From: Vibrio ostreae
Lineage (GTDB): Bacteria > Pseudomonadota > Gammaproteobacteria > Enterobacterales > Vibrionaceae
Direction: 5' to 3'
DNA length: 64,000 bases
NCBI RefSeq assembly: GCF_019226825.1
Contig: NZ_CP076643.1
Span: 3,100,001-3,164,000, forward strand
Numbering within the stretch: position 1 is the first letter of the stretch; every line of letters begins with the position of its first letter. The position numbers were made by a program, and so were the translations under genes. Below, in pieces: positions 41,212 to 50,808 of this stretch. The notes beneath the pieces were generated by a model. The model was given only the letters and a program-made list of their open reading frames with translations. It searched no databases and was not told the origin of the DNA.

Positions 41212-41241
41212 AAAAAAGGTTGCTCAGAGAGCAACCTTTTT
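41212..41241. terminator. Bidirectional terminator between plsC and ridA
   Basis: AAAAGGTTGCTC and GAGCAACCTTTT form a 12-bp stem with a three-base loop and A/T runs on both sides. Confidence 0.92.
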
Positions 41242-41267
41242 GATCCGGTCACGGATGATTGGCGCAC

Positions 41268-41321
41268 TGCAGTTTATTTGTGTACTGCAGTTTACTTGCG
41301 TACGGGAATCTATTTACGTAC
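41268..41321 (-). repeat. Three tandem 18-bp units overlapping the 3' end of ridA
   Basis: Three consecutive 18-base units lie at 41268-41285, 41286-41303 and 41304-41321. The first two differ at two positions (TGCAGTTTATTTGTGTAC and TGCAGTTTACTTGCGTAC); the third is more diverged. The third unit contains the last codons of ridA. Eighteen bases are six codons, so each copy repeats an in-frame stop on the minus strand (VRK-stop, VRK-stop, VHK-stop). Confidence 0.85.
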
Positions 41322-41699
41322 TGCAATCGCTTCGATTTCGATGCCAACATCTTTTGGCAGACGAGCAACTTCCACACAAGAGCGAGCAGGGTAATGAGCA
41401 ACCTGGTGCTCATCAAAGAACTTGCCGTACACTTCGTTCACTGTGCCAAAATCGTTGAGGTCTTTGACAAACACGGTCAGTTTGACGATGTCGCCAACAG
41501 TCAGGCCTGAAGACTCAACCACAGCTTTCACGTTTTCCAGTGACTGGCGAGCTTGCGCGGCGATATCAGCCGGAACTTCACCTGTTGCCGGGTTTACCGG
41601 GATCTGACCTGAAGTCAGAACCATGTTACCTAGGTCTACGCCCTGAATGTACGGGCCGATTGCTGCTGGTGCAGACTCAGTATGCAGAACTTTAGTCAT
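41310..41699 (-). CDS. ridA: Enamine/imine deaminase RidA
   Basis: Hydrolyses reactive 2-aminoacrylate and related enamines made by PLP enzymes, protecting them from damage. It has 129 residues of the YjgF/YER057c/UK114 family, with GPYIQGVDLGNMVLTSGQIPVNPATG, the conserved Arg in ARSCVEVARLPKDVGIEIEAIA and the C-terminal VRK. It lies downstream of pyrBI, a common position in Vibrio and Enterobacteria. Confidence 0.95.
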   Translation of the reverse strand: MTKVLHTESAPAAIGPYIQGVDLGNMVLTSGQIPVNPATGEVPADIAAQARQSLENVKAVVESSGLTVGDIVKLTVFVKDLNDFGTVNEVYGKFFDEHQVAHYPARSCVEVARLPKDVGIEIEAIAVRK

Positions 41700-41770
41700 G
41701 CTTGTTTATTCCATTGTTTAAGCAAAAAGCGGGACGATTAGTGTGCCTGTTCTTGCCTGAGAGGTAAAGA

Positions 41771-41797
41771 GCCAGTCACCCATTCCGTGCGACTGGC
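41771..41797 (-). terminator. Hairpin after pyrI, possible terminator
   Basis: On the minus strand GCCAGTC(G)CAC pairs with GTGACTGGC, a stem of about ten pairs with one bulged base, followed by the weakly T-rich TCTTTACCTC. It lies 31 bases past the pyrI stop and before ridA. It could end pyrBI transcription or stabilise the message. Confidence 0.5.
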
Positions 41798-41827
41798 CGT
41801 CGTATCCGATCACTGAAAATGACCTCA

Positions 41828-42295
41828 TCAGGCTTCGCGTTCAGTCACGATTTCGCGTGAGAATACTTTTTCGCAGTACTTACACTTAAGGCGGATATCG
41901 TGGTTTTTTTCGAAAATGCGGAAGCTGCTTTCCACCGGTTCATTGTGTGAAATGCAGTTGCTGTTCGGACAGGCGAAAACATCGTTGATACGCTCAGGCA
42001 GCACCAGTTCAAGCTTCTTCACCACCTGATAATCTTCAATCTGGTTCACGGTCGCGTGTGGCGCATACAGCGCCAGTTTGTTGGCCTGCTCTTCACTGAT
42101 GAACACGTTCTCTATTTTGAGCAGATCTTTATGGCCCAGAGCCGAAGAGGGCAGATTCAGGCCGATCGTGACACGCTGACTGGAGTTGTGCATATCAAAC
42201 AGGCGCAGCACCTTGATGCCGACTTTGGCCGGAATGTGGTCGATCACTGTGCCGTTTTTAATCGCTTCGACTTGCAGTTTGGTTTCTTTACTCAT
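41828..42295 (-). CDS. pyrI: Aspartate carbamoyltransferase regulatory subunit
   Basis: The regulatory chain of ATCase; it binds CTP/UTP and ATP to tune pyrimidine synthesis. It has 155 residues. The N-terminal allosteric domain contains [17 protein letters not shown]. The C-terminal zinc domain has the four Cys ligands in CPNSNC and CKYC. It follows pyrB by 12 bases and is translated from the same message. Confidence 0.97.
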   Translation of the reverse strand: MSKETKLQVEAIKNGTVIDHIPAKVGIKVLRLFDMHNSSQRVTIGLNLPSSALGHKDLLKIENVFISEEQANKLALYAPHATVNQIEDYQVVKKLELVLPERINDVFACPNSNCISHNEPVESSFRIFEKNHDIRLKCKYCEKVFSREIVTEREA

Positions 42296-42307
42296 AACAG
42301 ACTCCGG

Positions 42308-43237
42308 TTACAGTGATTCATTCAGGACAAGGGCAAGCAGGGCTTCACGAGCGTACACACCGTTTTCTGCCTGCTGGAAGAAGTACGCGTGCGGAGTCTT
42401 ATCGACATCTGTGGTGATCTCGTCCACGCGTGGCAGCGGGTGCAGCACTTTCATATTGGGACGTGCGTCCTTCAGGTGATCGGCAGTCAGCACGTAAGCC
42501 GATTTGATATGTGCGTATTCCGATTCGTCAAAACGCTCTTTCTGCACCCGGGTCATGTACAGAATATCAAGTTCAGCAATCACGCTTTCCATATCATTGT
42601 GCAGGCTGTATTCAATCCCGGCGTCGTCAAGATCTTCACAGATGTAGTCCGGCATCGCCAGTGCTTCCGGCGCGATGAAGAAGAAGCGGTTGTTATTGAA
42701 CTTCGCCAGCGCCTGAGTCAGCGAGTGCACCGTACGGCCATATTTGAGGTCACCGACAAAAGCCACGTTGAGGTTATCCAGGCGGCCCTGGGTTTCATAC
42801 AACGAGAACAGATCGAGCAAGGTCTGGCTCGGATGCTGGTTAGAACCGTCACCGGCATTGATGACCGGCACACCGTTGGAGAATTCAGACGCCAGACGCG
42901 CCGCACCTTCCTGCGGGTGGCGCATAACAAACGCATCCACGTAAGAAGAGATAACCTGCACCGAGTCAGCCAGGGTTTCGCCTTTTTTAGCCAGAGAAGT
43001 GTTACCGCCGTTATCAAAACCGATCACACTGCCGCCGATACGCTGAATCGCCGTTTCAAACGACAGGCGGGTACGGGTTGATGGTTCAAAGAAACAACTC
43101 GCGACCACTTTGTTCTTAATCAATTCCGGATTTGGCTGCGCTTTCAGCTGGCCCGCGGTTTTGACAATCAGTTCCAGCTCTTCACGAGACAGCTCAGAAA
43201 TGGAGATGATGTGCTTTTGATAAAGCGAATTCGCCAT
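42308..43237 (-). CDS. pyrB: Aspartate carbamoyltransferase catalytic subunit
   Basis: Catalyses carbamoyl phosphate plus L-aspartate to carbamoyl aspartate, the first committed pyrimidine step. It has 309 residues from ATG 43237 (GGAAGAAG upstream). The open frame continues upstream through the attenuator and is not the real start. The carbamoyl-phosphate motif is [13 protein letters not shown], and HPLPRVDEI lies near the C-terminus. Expression should depend on the attenuator at 43283-43310. Confidence 0.97.
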   Translation of the reverse strand: MANSLYQKHIISISELSREELELIVKTAGQLKAQPNPELIKNKVVASCFFEPSTRTRLSFETAIQRIGGSVIGFDNGGNTSLAKKGETLADSVQVISSYVDAFVMRHPQEGAARLASEFSNGVPVINAGDGSNQHPSQTLLDLFSLYETQGRLDNLNVAFVGDLKYGRTVHSLTQALAKFNNNRFFFIAPEALAMPDYICEDLDDAGIEYSLHNDMESVIAELDILYMTRVQKERFDESEYAHIKSAYVLTADHLKDARPNMKVLHPLPRVDEITTDVDKTPHAYFFQQAENGVYAREALLALVLNESL

Positions 43238-43282
43238 GATCTTCTTCCCTTTAATATGTAGCAATACAAAGCTTTTAGCCAT

Positions 43283-43310
43283 AAAAAAGCCCCCCGATCT
43301 GGGAGGCTTT
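43283..43310 (-). terminator. pyrBI attenuator (intrinsic terminator in the leader)
   Basis: On the minus strand GCCTCCC, a short AGATC loop and GGGGGGC make a GC-rich stem (one G-U pair), followed by six Ts, 46 bases before the pyrB ATG. It directly follows the pyrL stop codon. When UTP is scarce, RNA polymerase pauses in the preceding T-rich stretch and coupled ribosomes prevent the hairpin; with ample UTP the hairpin forms and transcription stops. The mechanism is the established one for pyrBI. Confidence 0.9.
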
Positions 43311-43314
43311 AAAA

Positions 43315-43404
43315 TCATTGGTGAGGAGCAAAAAATAGCAGGCCCTGTAAGCATAGTCGCTTACCAAACGTGCTTGCAGTATCTAGAACCTGATTCAGTT
43401 TCAC
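43315..43404 (-). CDS. pyrL: pyrBI operon leader peptide PyrL
   Basis: A 29-residue leader read from GTG 43404 to TGA 43315, beginning [16 protein letters not shown] and ending [18 protein letters not shown] lies at good distance before the GTG. The codons for LLFF run through a uridine-rich stretch, CTATTTTTTGC, where polymerase would pause at low UTP. The stop codon is just before the attenuator stem. The layout matches the known pyrL of enteric bacteria although the peptide sequence is different. Confidence 0.8.
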   Translation of the reverse strand: MKLNQVLDTASTFGKRLCLQGLLFFAPHQ

Positions 43405-43432
43405 TGGCTACCCCTCAGACAAATTGCTCGGA

Positions 43433-43460
43433 ATTATACGCCTAGTTTGTGTGAGCGCAA
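43433..43460 (-). promoter_or_regulatory. pyrBI promoter
   Basis: On the minus strand a perfect -10 TATAAT (43433-43438) and a weaker -35 TTGCGC (43455-43460) are spaced by 16 bases. They lie about 30 bases upstream of the pyrL start. The -35 end almost touches the argF stop codon region. Confidence 0.75.
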
Positions 43461-43466
43461 GGATAA

Positions 43467-44471
43467 TCAGCTGCCGAGGGTCGCGACCATAATCGCTTTG
43501 ATAGTGTGCATGCGGTTTTCTGCTTCATCGAACACGATCGAGTGGTCAGACTCAAATACCTCTTCGGTGACTTCCAGTCCTTTCATGCCGTATTTCTGCG
43601 CCACTTCTTTACCGACGGTGGTTTCGTCGTTGTGGAAAGCTGGCAGGCAGTGCATGAATTTGACCTGCGGATTGCCGGTGGCTTCCACTACGGCCATGTT
43701 AACCTGGTACGGTTTCATCAGCGCAACCCGCTCATCCCAGGCTTGCGGAGCTTCGCCCATTGATACCCATACATCGGTGTAGAGGAAATCCACTCCGTTG
43801 ACACCTTCATTGACATCTTCGGTCAGCGTGATGCTGGCACCGGTTTGCTCGGCGATTTGCTGGCAGGTTTGCACCAGTTCAGCTTCCGGCCAGTACGCTT
43901 TTGGTGCAACCAGACGAATATCCATGCCCATTTTCGCTGCGCCGACCAGCAGGGAATTGCCCATGTTATTACGGGCATCACCCAGGTAAGCAAAGCTCAG
44001 CTGATGGAGTGGTTTGCCGTCACCGTGTTCTTGCATGGTGAGAAAATCGGCCAGGATCTGGGTCGGATGGAACTCGTCAGTCAGGCCGTTCCAGACCGGA
44101 ACACCGGCGTATTGCGCCAGCTCTTCAACGATCGCCTGACCATAACCACGGTATTCGATGCCGTCATACATACGACCCAACACCCGAGCGGTGTCTTTCA
44201 TTGATTCTTTATGGCCGATTTGCGAGCCGGACGGGCCGAGATAGCTGACTTGCGCACCCTGGTCAAATGCGGCCACTTCAAACGCACAACGGGTACGGGT
44301 TGACGACTTTTCAAAGATAAGCGCGATGTTTTTTCCCACCAGCTTTTTCTGTTCTGAACCTGTGTATTTAGCACGTTTCAGATCCGCCGCCAGGTCGAGT
44401 AAAAATTGAATTTCCTTCGGCGTGAAGTCGAGCAGTTTGAGAAAATTGCGGTTACGTAAATTGAAAGCCAT
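43467..44471 (-). CDS. argF: Ornithine carbamoyltransferase
   Basis: Makes citrulline from ornithine and carbamoyl phosphate in arginine synthesis. It has 334 residues with the carbamoyl-phosphate motif [13 protein letters not shown], the ornithine-side HPTQ in [11 protein letters not shown] and the catalytic HCLPAFH. The last motif and the length fit anabolic ArgF/ArgI. It lies directly upstream of pyrBI, so two carbamoyl-phosphate-consuming enzymes are neighbours. A candidate ARG box lies upstream. Confidence 0.95.
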   Translation of the reverse strand: MAFNLRNRNFLKLLDFTPKEIQFLLDLAADLKRAKYTGSEQKKLVGKNIALIFEKSSTRTRCAFEVAAFDQGAQVSYLGPSGSQIGHKESMKDTARVLGRMYDGIEYRGYGQAIVEELAQYAGVPVWNGLTDEFHPTQILADFLTMQEHGDGKPLHQLSFAYLGDARNNMGNSLLVGAAKMGMDIRLVAPKAYWPEAELVQTCQQIAEQTGASITLTEDVNEGVNGVDFLYTDVWVSMGEAPQAWDERVALMKPYQVNMAVVEATGNPQVKFMHCLPAFHNDETTVGKEVAQKYGMKGLEVTEEVFESDHSIVFDEAENRMHTIKAIMVATLGS

Positions 44472-44530
44472 ATCTCAGTCCTTAGCAATAACAATTGAGT
44501 CTGGCTAGTAAAACATACTAATGCGGTTAA

Positions 44531-44548
44531 AGTGAATAATTATTTTAA
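44531..44548 (-). promoter_or_regulatory. Candidate ARG box (ArgR operator) upstream of argF
   Basis: AGTGAATAATTATTTTAA resembles the 18-bp ArgR site TGAATWWWWATTCA. One half is perfect (TGAAT) and the other partial (ATTTT for ATTCA). It lies about 60 bases before the argF ATG, where arginine-dependent repression is expected. A second box, usual for ArgR, is not clear. Confidence 0.55.
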
Positions 44549-44554
44549 ATAAAT

Positions 44555-44579
44555 GGCGAGATATTCGAGATATCTCGCC
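44555..44579 (-). terminator. Terminator of the PhoH-like gene
   Basis: GGCGAGATAT and ATATCTCGCC form a 10-bp stem with a 5-base loop. On the minus strand it is followed by the T-rich ATTTATTT. It lies nine bases after the stop codon at 44588. Confidence 0.75.
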
Positions 44580-44587
44580 AGATGTGA

Positions 44588-45965
44588 TTATAAATTCTCT
44601 TCGGCGAATTCGGCCAGACGGCTGCGAACCACGCCATTGAGGTGGATGTTAGCGCTGCCTTCAAAGTTTTTGAAGCGCTCTACCATATAAGTCAGGCCGG
44701 AGGTCACCGGAGTGAGATAAGGGGGAGTCAATCTGCGCCAGGTTACCGGAGCAGACGATCTTAGTGCCTTCGCCACAGCGGGTAATGATGGTTTTGATTT
44801 GCGAGGCAGTTAAGTTCTGGCATTCATCAAGCAGCACGAACGCATTCTGAATGGAGCGGCCGCGCATAAAGTTAATCGATTTAAACTGGATATTGGCTTT
44901 GTCGACGATGTACTTGAGCGAGCTCTCGGTACAGTGGTCATGTTTGTGCAACGCTTCCAGGGTATCGGTGACCGAGGCCAGCCACGGCATCATTTTCTCT
45001 TCCTCGCTGCCGGGCAGAAAGCCGATGGATTCGCCGATGTCGGGCGTGTTGCGGGTTACGATGATCTTATCGAACATTTTCTTCTCAATGGTCTGCTCCA
45101 GCGCTGCCGCCATCGCCAGCAGGGTTTTACCGCTCCCCGCTGCCCCGGTCAGGATCACCAGGTCGATATCGCGGTCAAGCAGGGCGTCCATCGCCATACC
45201 CTGATAAATATTTTTCGGGGTAATGTCCCACGCTTTGCGATGCAGCATACGCTCACGGCTTAAATCGCGCAGGGTAATTTTGTCTTCATTGATGACTTCA
45301 ACCCGGGCAGCAAAGTCACTCTCTTCATCCAGCACATACTGGTTGATGTAGGTCGGTTCAAATGGTTCACGGTCGAGTTTATGGTAGGTTTTGCCTTCCA
45401 GGGTGTAGCTGTCGACATTGCTGACCTGGTCCCAGAAATTACCCGGCCGGGTCTGGAAGCCTTTGGTCAGGTACTGTACGTCGTCGATCAGTTGGTCGCT
45501 GCGGTAATCATCGACGAAGCGTACCCCGGCGCCTTTGGCGCGCAGGCGCATGTTGATGTCTTTCGTGACCAGCACTACTTCACGCGGCGCACGTTTATTT
45601 TGCAGGTGCAGCACCGCGTTAAGAATGCGATTGTCGCCTTCCTTGTCGGTGAAGGCTTTCACGGTTTCCGGCACGTCATAATCGGCCAGGATGGCTATTG
45701 AGCCGGACGCGTTCGTGTGAGTGGTGAACGGGATGCCTTCGGTGATTTCATCCGGGGTGGCGTCGTGGAACAGGTTTTCCAGCGCCCGGATGGCGACGCG
45801 TGCGTCGCGCGCGACATCGCGTTTGCTGTCTTTGATTCGGTCGAGTTCTTCGAGCACGGTCATTGGGATGACCACATCATGTTCTTGGAAGGAGTAAATG
45901 GCTAGTGGTTCATGAAGCAGGATATTGGTATCCAGGACAAACAGTTTCCGGTCGGTATCGCCCAT
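44588..45965 (-). pseudogene. PIN-PhoH family ATPase, frameshifted near the C-terminus
   Basis: Fusion of an N-terminal PIN nuclease-like domain (FVLDTNILLHEP, acidic residues) with a C-terminal PhoH ATPase domain (Walker A LTGAAGSGKTLLA, Walker B FVLLDECQNLT). Proteins of this layout (YlaK/PhoH2-like) are predicted RNA helicase-nucleases. I start at 45965, where AAGGAGACG precedes the ATG. After NLAQID the frame shifts: five Cs on the coding strand (44721-44725) have one too many. With four, it reads on as SPYLTPVTSGLTYMVERFKNFEG to the normal end FAEENL at 44588, 458 residues in all. As written it ends at 44661 in a short wrong tail. Confidence 0.9.
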
Positions 45966-46429
45966 AAGCGTCTCCTTGCTACTGTGTAGCTTGCTAAGCA
46001 ATGGATGTTTGCATTCATTGCCCTGTCAGGGATCGTACGCTTAGGGGTATGTGTTCGATCACCTGACGGCTGACTGCAAACCCGTGTTGATACTCTCTGT
46101 TTGAACTTGCAGACTTTGTGCCAGTTTTACTGGCTGTCGTGCGCCTTCTCGCTGAGTATAGCAACCCTTGCTGAATAGAAATGCCACTTGTTTCTTACAG
46201 TTTGATGTCAGACAGATCTTGACGAAAAAAAGCCGGGTTTGCGCGTGACCTCTATCACGCCATCAAGTAAGATTAGCGACCTTTTTCTGCACCACTCTTT
46301 TTGAACCACCATAATGTTATCCAAACGATTTTAAACCCAGTGTCTGTGCTGGTTTGTGGTCGGGTTTCCCTTCTGTGGGTGCAGTGTCAGTAGATATATT
46401 CCATTCCAAATTGATGAGGTAGTCGATAC
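45966..46429. other. Divergent intergenic region between the PhoH-like gene and rapA
   Basis: 464 bases without a convincing gene. It should hold promoters for both neighbours. A small inverted repeat, GCCAGT-TTT-ACTGGC (46120-46134), is visible, and GATGAGGTAG before 46430 is the rapA ribosome-binding site. I could not assign a clear promoter or operator. Confidence 0.6.
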
Positions 46430-49339
46430 ATGACTTTTGCTTTGGGGCAGCGCTGGATTAGCGATACGGAAAGCGATTTAGGTTTAGGTACAGTCGTGGC
46501 TCTGGATGCCCGTACTGTGACTTTGATGTTCGCAGCATCGGAAGAAAACCGTGTTTACGCGCGTAATGATGCCCCGGTCACCCGAGTGACTTTTAACGTG
46601 GGTGATGTCATCGACTGTCAGGAAGGCTGGTCGCTGAAAGTGGAGCAGGTGCTGGAAGAGAACAGCGTGTTCACTTATATCGGTACCCGCGAAGACAGTG
46701 GTGAGGAGGGGGTTGCGCTGCGTGAGATCTTCCTTAGCAACCAGATTCGCTTTAATAAACCGCAGGACAAATTGTTTGCCGGCCAAATCGACCGGATGGA
46801 CAATTTCGTGCTGCGTTACCGCGCTCTGAATAACCAGTACCAACAACACAAAAGCCCGATGCGCGGCCTGTGTGGTATGCGCGCTGGTTTGATTCCGCAT
46901 CAGCTCTATATTGCCCATGAAGTGGGCCGTCGTCATGCGCCGCGTGTTTTGCTGGCGGACGAAGTGGGCCTGGGTAAAACCATCGAAGCCGGTATGATCA
47001 TTCACCAGCAGGTGTTGTCTGGCCGGGCGGAACGCATTCTGATCGTGGTGCCGGAAACCCTGCAGCACCAGTGGCTGGTGGAGATGCTGCGCCGCTTTAA
47101 CTTGCACTTTTCAGTGTTTGACGAAGAGCGCTGTGTGGAAGCCTTTGCTGAAGCCGATAACCCGTTTGAGACCCAGCAGTTCGTGTTGTGTTCGCTCGAT
47201 TTTCTGCGCAAAAGCCGCAAGCGTTTTGAACAGGCGCTGGACGCGGAATGGGATCTGCTGGTGGTGGACGAAGCGCACCACCTGGAGTGGAGTGTCGATA
47301 ATCCAAGCCGCGAATATCAGGTGATTGAAGCGCTGTCGGAAAGTACACCGGGTGTACTACTGCTGACGGCAACACCGGAACAGCTGGGGCGTGAAAGTCA
47401 CTTTGCCCGTTTGCGCCTGCTTGATTCTGACCGTTTCTACGACTACGAAGCTTTTGTGCAGGAAGAAGCGCAGTACGAACCGGTGGCGGATGCGGTCAGC
47501 GCGCTGTTCAGCGGTCATGCGCTGGCGGATGACGCTAAAAATCAGATCGCCGAGCTGCTGTCCGAGCAGGATGTCGAGCCGCTGTTCCGTATTCTGGAAA
47601 GTGATAGTGACCAGGCACAACAAGCGGCAGCGCGTCAGGAACTGATTGATAACCTGATGGATCGTCACGGTACCGGCCGCGTGCTGTTCCGTAACACCCG
47701 TGCCGCGATCAAAGGTTTCCCGGTACGTAATGTCCATCTGATGCCGATGGAGATCCCGCAGCAGTACACCACGTCGATGCGGGTGGCGGGCATGATTGGC
47801 GGCAAGATGAGCCCGCAAGCGCGGGCGATGAAAATGCTTTATCCGGAAGAGATCTTCCAGGAATTTGAAGGCGATGATGCCAGCTGGTGGCAGTTTGACT
47901 CACGGGTGAACTGGCTGCTGGAGAAAATCAAAGCCAAGCGCAGCGATAAAATTCTGGTGATCGCGTCGCGCGCCAGCACCGCGTTGCAGCTGGAGCAGGC
48001 GCTGCGCGAGCGCGAAGGCATTCGTGCCACGGTATTCCATGAAGGTATGTCAATTCTGGAGCGTGATAAAGCGGCGGCTTACTTTGCCCAGGAAGAGGGC
48101 GGCGCCCAGGTGCTGATCTGCAGCGAAATCGGCTCTGAAGGACGGAACTTCCAGTTTGCCAGCCAGCTGGTGATGTTTGACCTGCCGTTTAACCCGGATT
48201 TGCTTGAGCAGCGCATCGGTCGTCTCGACCGCATCGGTCAGAAACAGGATATCGATATTCACGTCCCGTACCTGAAAGGCACCTCGCAGGCAATTCTGGC
48301 GCGCTGGTATCACGAAGGGCTGAATGCCTTTGCTGAAACCTGTCCGACCGGCCGTGCGGTGTATGATGAGTTTGCTGAGCGTCTGATTGCATTGCTGGCC
48401 TCCGGTGAGGAGACTGGCCTGGATGAGATTGTGGCTGCATCCGCGCAGATGAACAAAACCCTCAAAGCCCAGCTCGAGCAGGGCCGTGATCGCCTGCTGG
48501 AAATGCACTCGAACGGTGGTGAACGGGCGCAGAAAATTGCCGAGCAGATTGCCGCGACCGATGGTGACACCAATCTGGTGACCTTCGCGCTGAGCCTGTT
48601 TGATACCGTAGGCCTCAATCAGGAAGATCGCGGAGAGAACGCACTGGTAGTGACGCCGTCTGAGCACATGATGGTACCAAGCTATCCGGGACTGCCGTAT
48701 GAAGGTGCCACGATCACCTTTGATCGTGATACCGCACTATCGCGTGAAGACATGCACCTGATCAGCTGGGAGCACCCGATGATTCAGGGCGGTATGGATC
48801 TGCTGATGAGTGAAGGTGTCGGTGTGTCGGCGGTGTCGCTGCTGAAAAACAAAGCTCTGCCGGTCGGTACTATTCTGATTGAGCTGGTGTACGTGGTCGA
48901 TGCCCAGGCACCGAAACGCAGTGGGATCAGCCGTTTTCTGCCGAAAACACCGATTCGTATGCTGATGGACTCGCGCGGCACTGATTTGTCGGCTCAGGTG
49001 GATTTTGAATCGTTCAACCGTCAGCTCAGCCCGGTTAACCGTCATCTGGCGAGTAAACTGGTCAGCTCGGTACAGAATGATATTCATCGTCTGATCAGCG
49101 CCAGTGAAATCCCGGTGGTTGAACATGTGGCGGCGATTCGTACTCAGGCCCAGCAGGAGATGCAGCACAGCCTGAACGGCGAACTGGAGCGTTTGCAGGC
49201 GCTGAAAGCGGTCAACCCGAACATTCGTGATGAAGAGATTGCAGCCCTGGAGCAGCAGATTGTAGCCCTGAACGGCTACATCAGTGAAGCGCAGTACCAA
49301 CTCGATTCACTGCGTCTGATTGTGGTAGCACACAACTAA
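46430..49339 (+). CDS. rapA: RNA polymerase-associated protein RapA
   Basis: A Swi2/Snf2-type ATPase that binds core RNA polymerase and helps recycle it after termination. It has 969 residues, full length. After N-terminal Tudor-like domains come Walker [14 protein letters not shown], the DEAH box [12 protein letters not shown], motif [21 protein letters not shown] and helicase C-terminal motifs [15 protein letters not shown] and [18 protein letters not shown]. It stands next to rluA as in E. coli, but here an NRAMP gene lies between. Confidence 0.97.
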   Translation: MTFALGQRWISDTESDLGLGTVVALDARTVTLMFAASEENRVYARNDAPVTRVTFNVGDVIDCQEGWSLKVEQVLEENSVFTYIGTREDSGEEGVALREIFLSNQIRFNKPQDKLFAGQIDRMDNFVLRYRALNNQYQQHKSPMRGLCGMRAGLIPHQLYIAHEVGRRHAPRVLLADEVGLGKTIEAGMIIHQQVLSGRAERILIVVPETLQHQWLVEMLRRFNLHFSVFDEERCVEAFAEADNPFETQQFVLCSLDFLRKSRKRFEQALDAEWDLLVVDEAHHLEWSVDNPSREYQVIEALSESTPGVLLLTATPEQLGRESHFARLRLLDSDRFYDYEAFVQEEAQYEPVADAVSALFSGHALADDAKNQIAELLSEQDVEPLFRILESDSDQAQQAAARQELIDNLMDRHGTGRVLFRNTRAAIKGFPVRNVHLMPMEIPQQYTTSMRVAGMIGGKMSPQARAMKMLYPEEIFQEFEGDDASWWQFDSRVNWLLEKIKAKRSDKILVIASRASTALQLEQALREREGIRATVFHEGMSILERDKAAAYFAQEEGGAQVLICSEIGSEGRNFQFASQLVMFDLPFNPDLLEQRIGRLDRIGQKQDIDIHVPYLKGTSQAILARWYHEGLNAFAETCPTGRAVYDEFAERLIALLASGEETGLDEIVAASAQMNKTLKAQLEQGRDRLLEMHSNGGERAQKIAEQIAATDGDTNLVTFALSLFDTVGLNQEDRGENALVVTPSEHMMVPSYPGLPYEGATITFDRDTALSREDMHLISWEHPMIQGGMDLLMSEGVGVSAVSLLKNKALPVGTILIELVYVVDAQAPKRSGISRFLPKTPIRMLMDSRGTDLSAQVDFESFNRQLSPVNRHLASKLVSSVQNDIHRLISASEIPVVEHVAAIRTQAQQEMQHSLNGELERLQALKAVNPNIRDEEIAALEQQIVALNGYISEAQYQLDSLRLIVVAHN

Positions 49340-49357
49340 CGTTTGCTGCCGGCAACG

Positions 49358-49388
49358 AAAAAGGCTTTCCCGCGGGAAAGCCTTTTTT
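49358..49388. terminator. Bidirectional terminator between rapA and the NRAMP gene
   Basis: AAAAAGGCTTTCCC and GGGAAAGCCTTTTT form a 14-bp stem with a two-base loop plus flanking A and T runs, usable from both strands. Confidence 0.93.
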
Positions 49389-49432
49389 ATCGCTGTTATC
49401 CGGTGCTAAACCAGCTGAGGTACTGCAGCGGC

Positions 49433-50707
49433 TTACATCAGCCACTTCCACCATACAAACAGGGCCAGGAAGCCGAACAGGTAAACCAGGCCAATGATTG
49501 ACAGGGCTTTCAGTTTCGGGCCGACTTTGAGCTCGTCCGGCAGTTCAGTACGGGTAACCAGAGTGTAGTTGAGCAGGGCAAACACCGGCGTGGTCATAAA
49601 TGCCATGATCATGGCGAAATTGAGCATCGGCATCAGCGCAGAGGTAAAGAAGCTGACAATCGCCAGTGCTGCTGCAGAGACCAGTACAATCCAGCCTTGC
49701 AGCACTTTCGGGCTTTGTTGTTTTTGCTCTTTGAGCAGGCGCTGAGATTCGGCGATCACGCGCGAATAGCCGTCAATCACGGTAATCGTGCTGCCAAAAA
49801 TACAGAAGAAGGCAATCACAGCAATCAGGTAACGTGACCATTCACCAATTGTCGAAGCGTACATGCCAACCAGCTGGTGCGAAAAGCCCATGCCGGATTT
49901 GGACAGCTCAACGCCAGTGCCGTGGATAACCAAGGCGCCCAGCGCCAGGAATACAATCGCCAGCAGCGCGGTGCCGATGTAACCAACGTTGAAGTCAAAC
50001 AGTGCCGACTGTGCCGTCACTTTTTGCTGGCGGCACTGGCTCTTGAGCCACACCGAAGTCAGTGAAGAGATCTCGATCGGAGCCGGCATCCAGCCCATGG
50101 TCACCACCAGAAAGCCGATCGCGGCCAGAGTCCATGGTGACGGGCCGTCGGTGACTGCTGAGGTGACCGGCGCCGGGTTAAAGGCGGCAATCGCCACAGC
50201 CAGCAGGGTCGCGATGGTCAGCACCGCCATGATGACTTTCGATAAGGTATCCAGAGCGCGGTAATGACCGGCAAACAGAATAATCAGGCAAGTGGCCAGG
50301 ATTATCGCGCTTAATACTGCCAGCGGCAGCTCAAACGGCACAAAGATGCTCAGCAGACTGGCGCTGAACAGCAGCAGGGCTGCGGTATTGACGATGCCGG
50401 AGAACACCGCCAGCACGGCAAAAATCCACAGATAAGGTTTGCCTAGTCTGGCGTAGCCTTCGACCAGGCTTTGACCTGTGCCCATGGTGTACTGAACGCC
50501 GGCGCGGAAAAATGGGTATTTCAACAGATTAACCAGCAGAATCAGAATCGCCAGTTGCCAGCCGTAGATGGCTCCGGCTTTAGTTGAAGCGACCAGATGA
50601 GAACCACCCACGGCAGCGGCAGCCATCATGATGCCCGGGCCCAGTGAACGCACCAGTTGGGATAATGACAGCCGCTGTTGCGATGGATAAGGGACGGCAT
50701 TTTCCAT
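49433..50707 (-). CDS. NRAMP-family transporter lacking the canonical metal-binding motifs
   Basis: A 424-residue inner-membrane protein with about 11 helices and NRAMP-like sequence throughout (for example LGPGIMMAAAAVGGSHLVAS in TM1 and VVTMGWMPAPIEISS in TM6). In standard NRAMP Mn/Fe transporters TM1 carries DPGN and TM6 carries MPH. Here these positions read GGSH and MPA, so Asp, Asn and His ligands are absent. Such divergent NRAMP relatives may transport another substrate. The gene is preceded by AAGGAACAAGA and sits convergent to rapA and divergent from rluA, a pair that is directly adjacent in E. coli. Confidence 0.8.
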   Translation of the reverse strand: MENAVPYPSQQRLSLSQLVRSLGPGIMMAAAAVGGSHLVASTKAGAIYGWQLAILILLVNLLKYPFFRAGVQYTMGTGQSLVEGYARLGKPYLWIFAVLAVFSGIVNTAALLLFSASLLSIFVPFELPLAVLSAIILATCLIILFAGHYRALDTLSKVIMAVLTIATLLAVAIAAFNPAPVTSAVTDGPSPWTLAAIGFLVVTMGWMPAPIEISSLTSVWLKSQCRQQKVTAQSALFDFNVGYIGTALLAIVFLALGALVIHGTGVELSKSGMGFSHQLVGMYASTIGEWSRYLIAVIAFFCIFGSTITVIDGYSRVIAESQRLLKEQKQQSPKVLQGWIVLVSAAALAIVSFFTSALMPMLNFAMIMAFMTTPVFALLNYTLVTRTELPDELKVGPKLKALSIIGLVYLFGFLALFVWWKWLM

Positions 50708-50788
50708 TCTTGTTCCTTACAAATTTTGATGTTGTGTTGTGCGAGTAAAAGCGGCGCCTGCCTGCGTGGGCCGGCGCTCATTTTTTTA

Positions 50789-50808
50789 TCAATATTGACC
50801 ATCAATAT
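50789..50808 (-). promoter_or_regulatory. Repeated element upstream of the NRAMP-family gene, possible operator
   Basis: ATCAATAT occurs twice, at 50789 and 50801, twelve bases apart. The pair also forms a 7-bp inverted repeat ATATTGA-CCA-TCAATAT (50792-50808). It lies about 85-100 bases before the NRAMP start codon. No known metal-regulator consensus (Fur, MntR, Zur) fits clearly, so its role is a guess. The rest of the 296-base gap to rluA is AT-rich; a TATAAT at 50958 probably belongs to the rluA promoter. Confidence 0.4.

Noticed and set aside
43238..43354. N-terminal extension of PyrB by 39 residues
   Set aside because: This stretch is the attenuator and leader; ATG 43237 has the ribosome-binding site and matches the family start.
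46084..46160. Sigma-E-type promoter before rapA
   Set aside because: TGAACTT is present, but no TCTGA-like -10 at the right distance follows.
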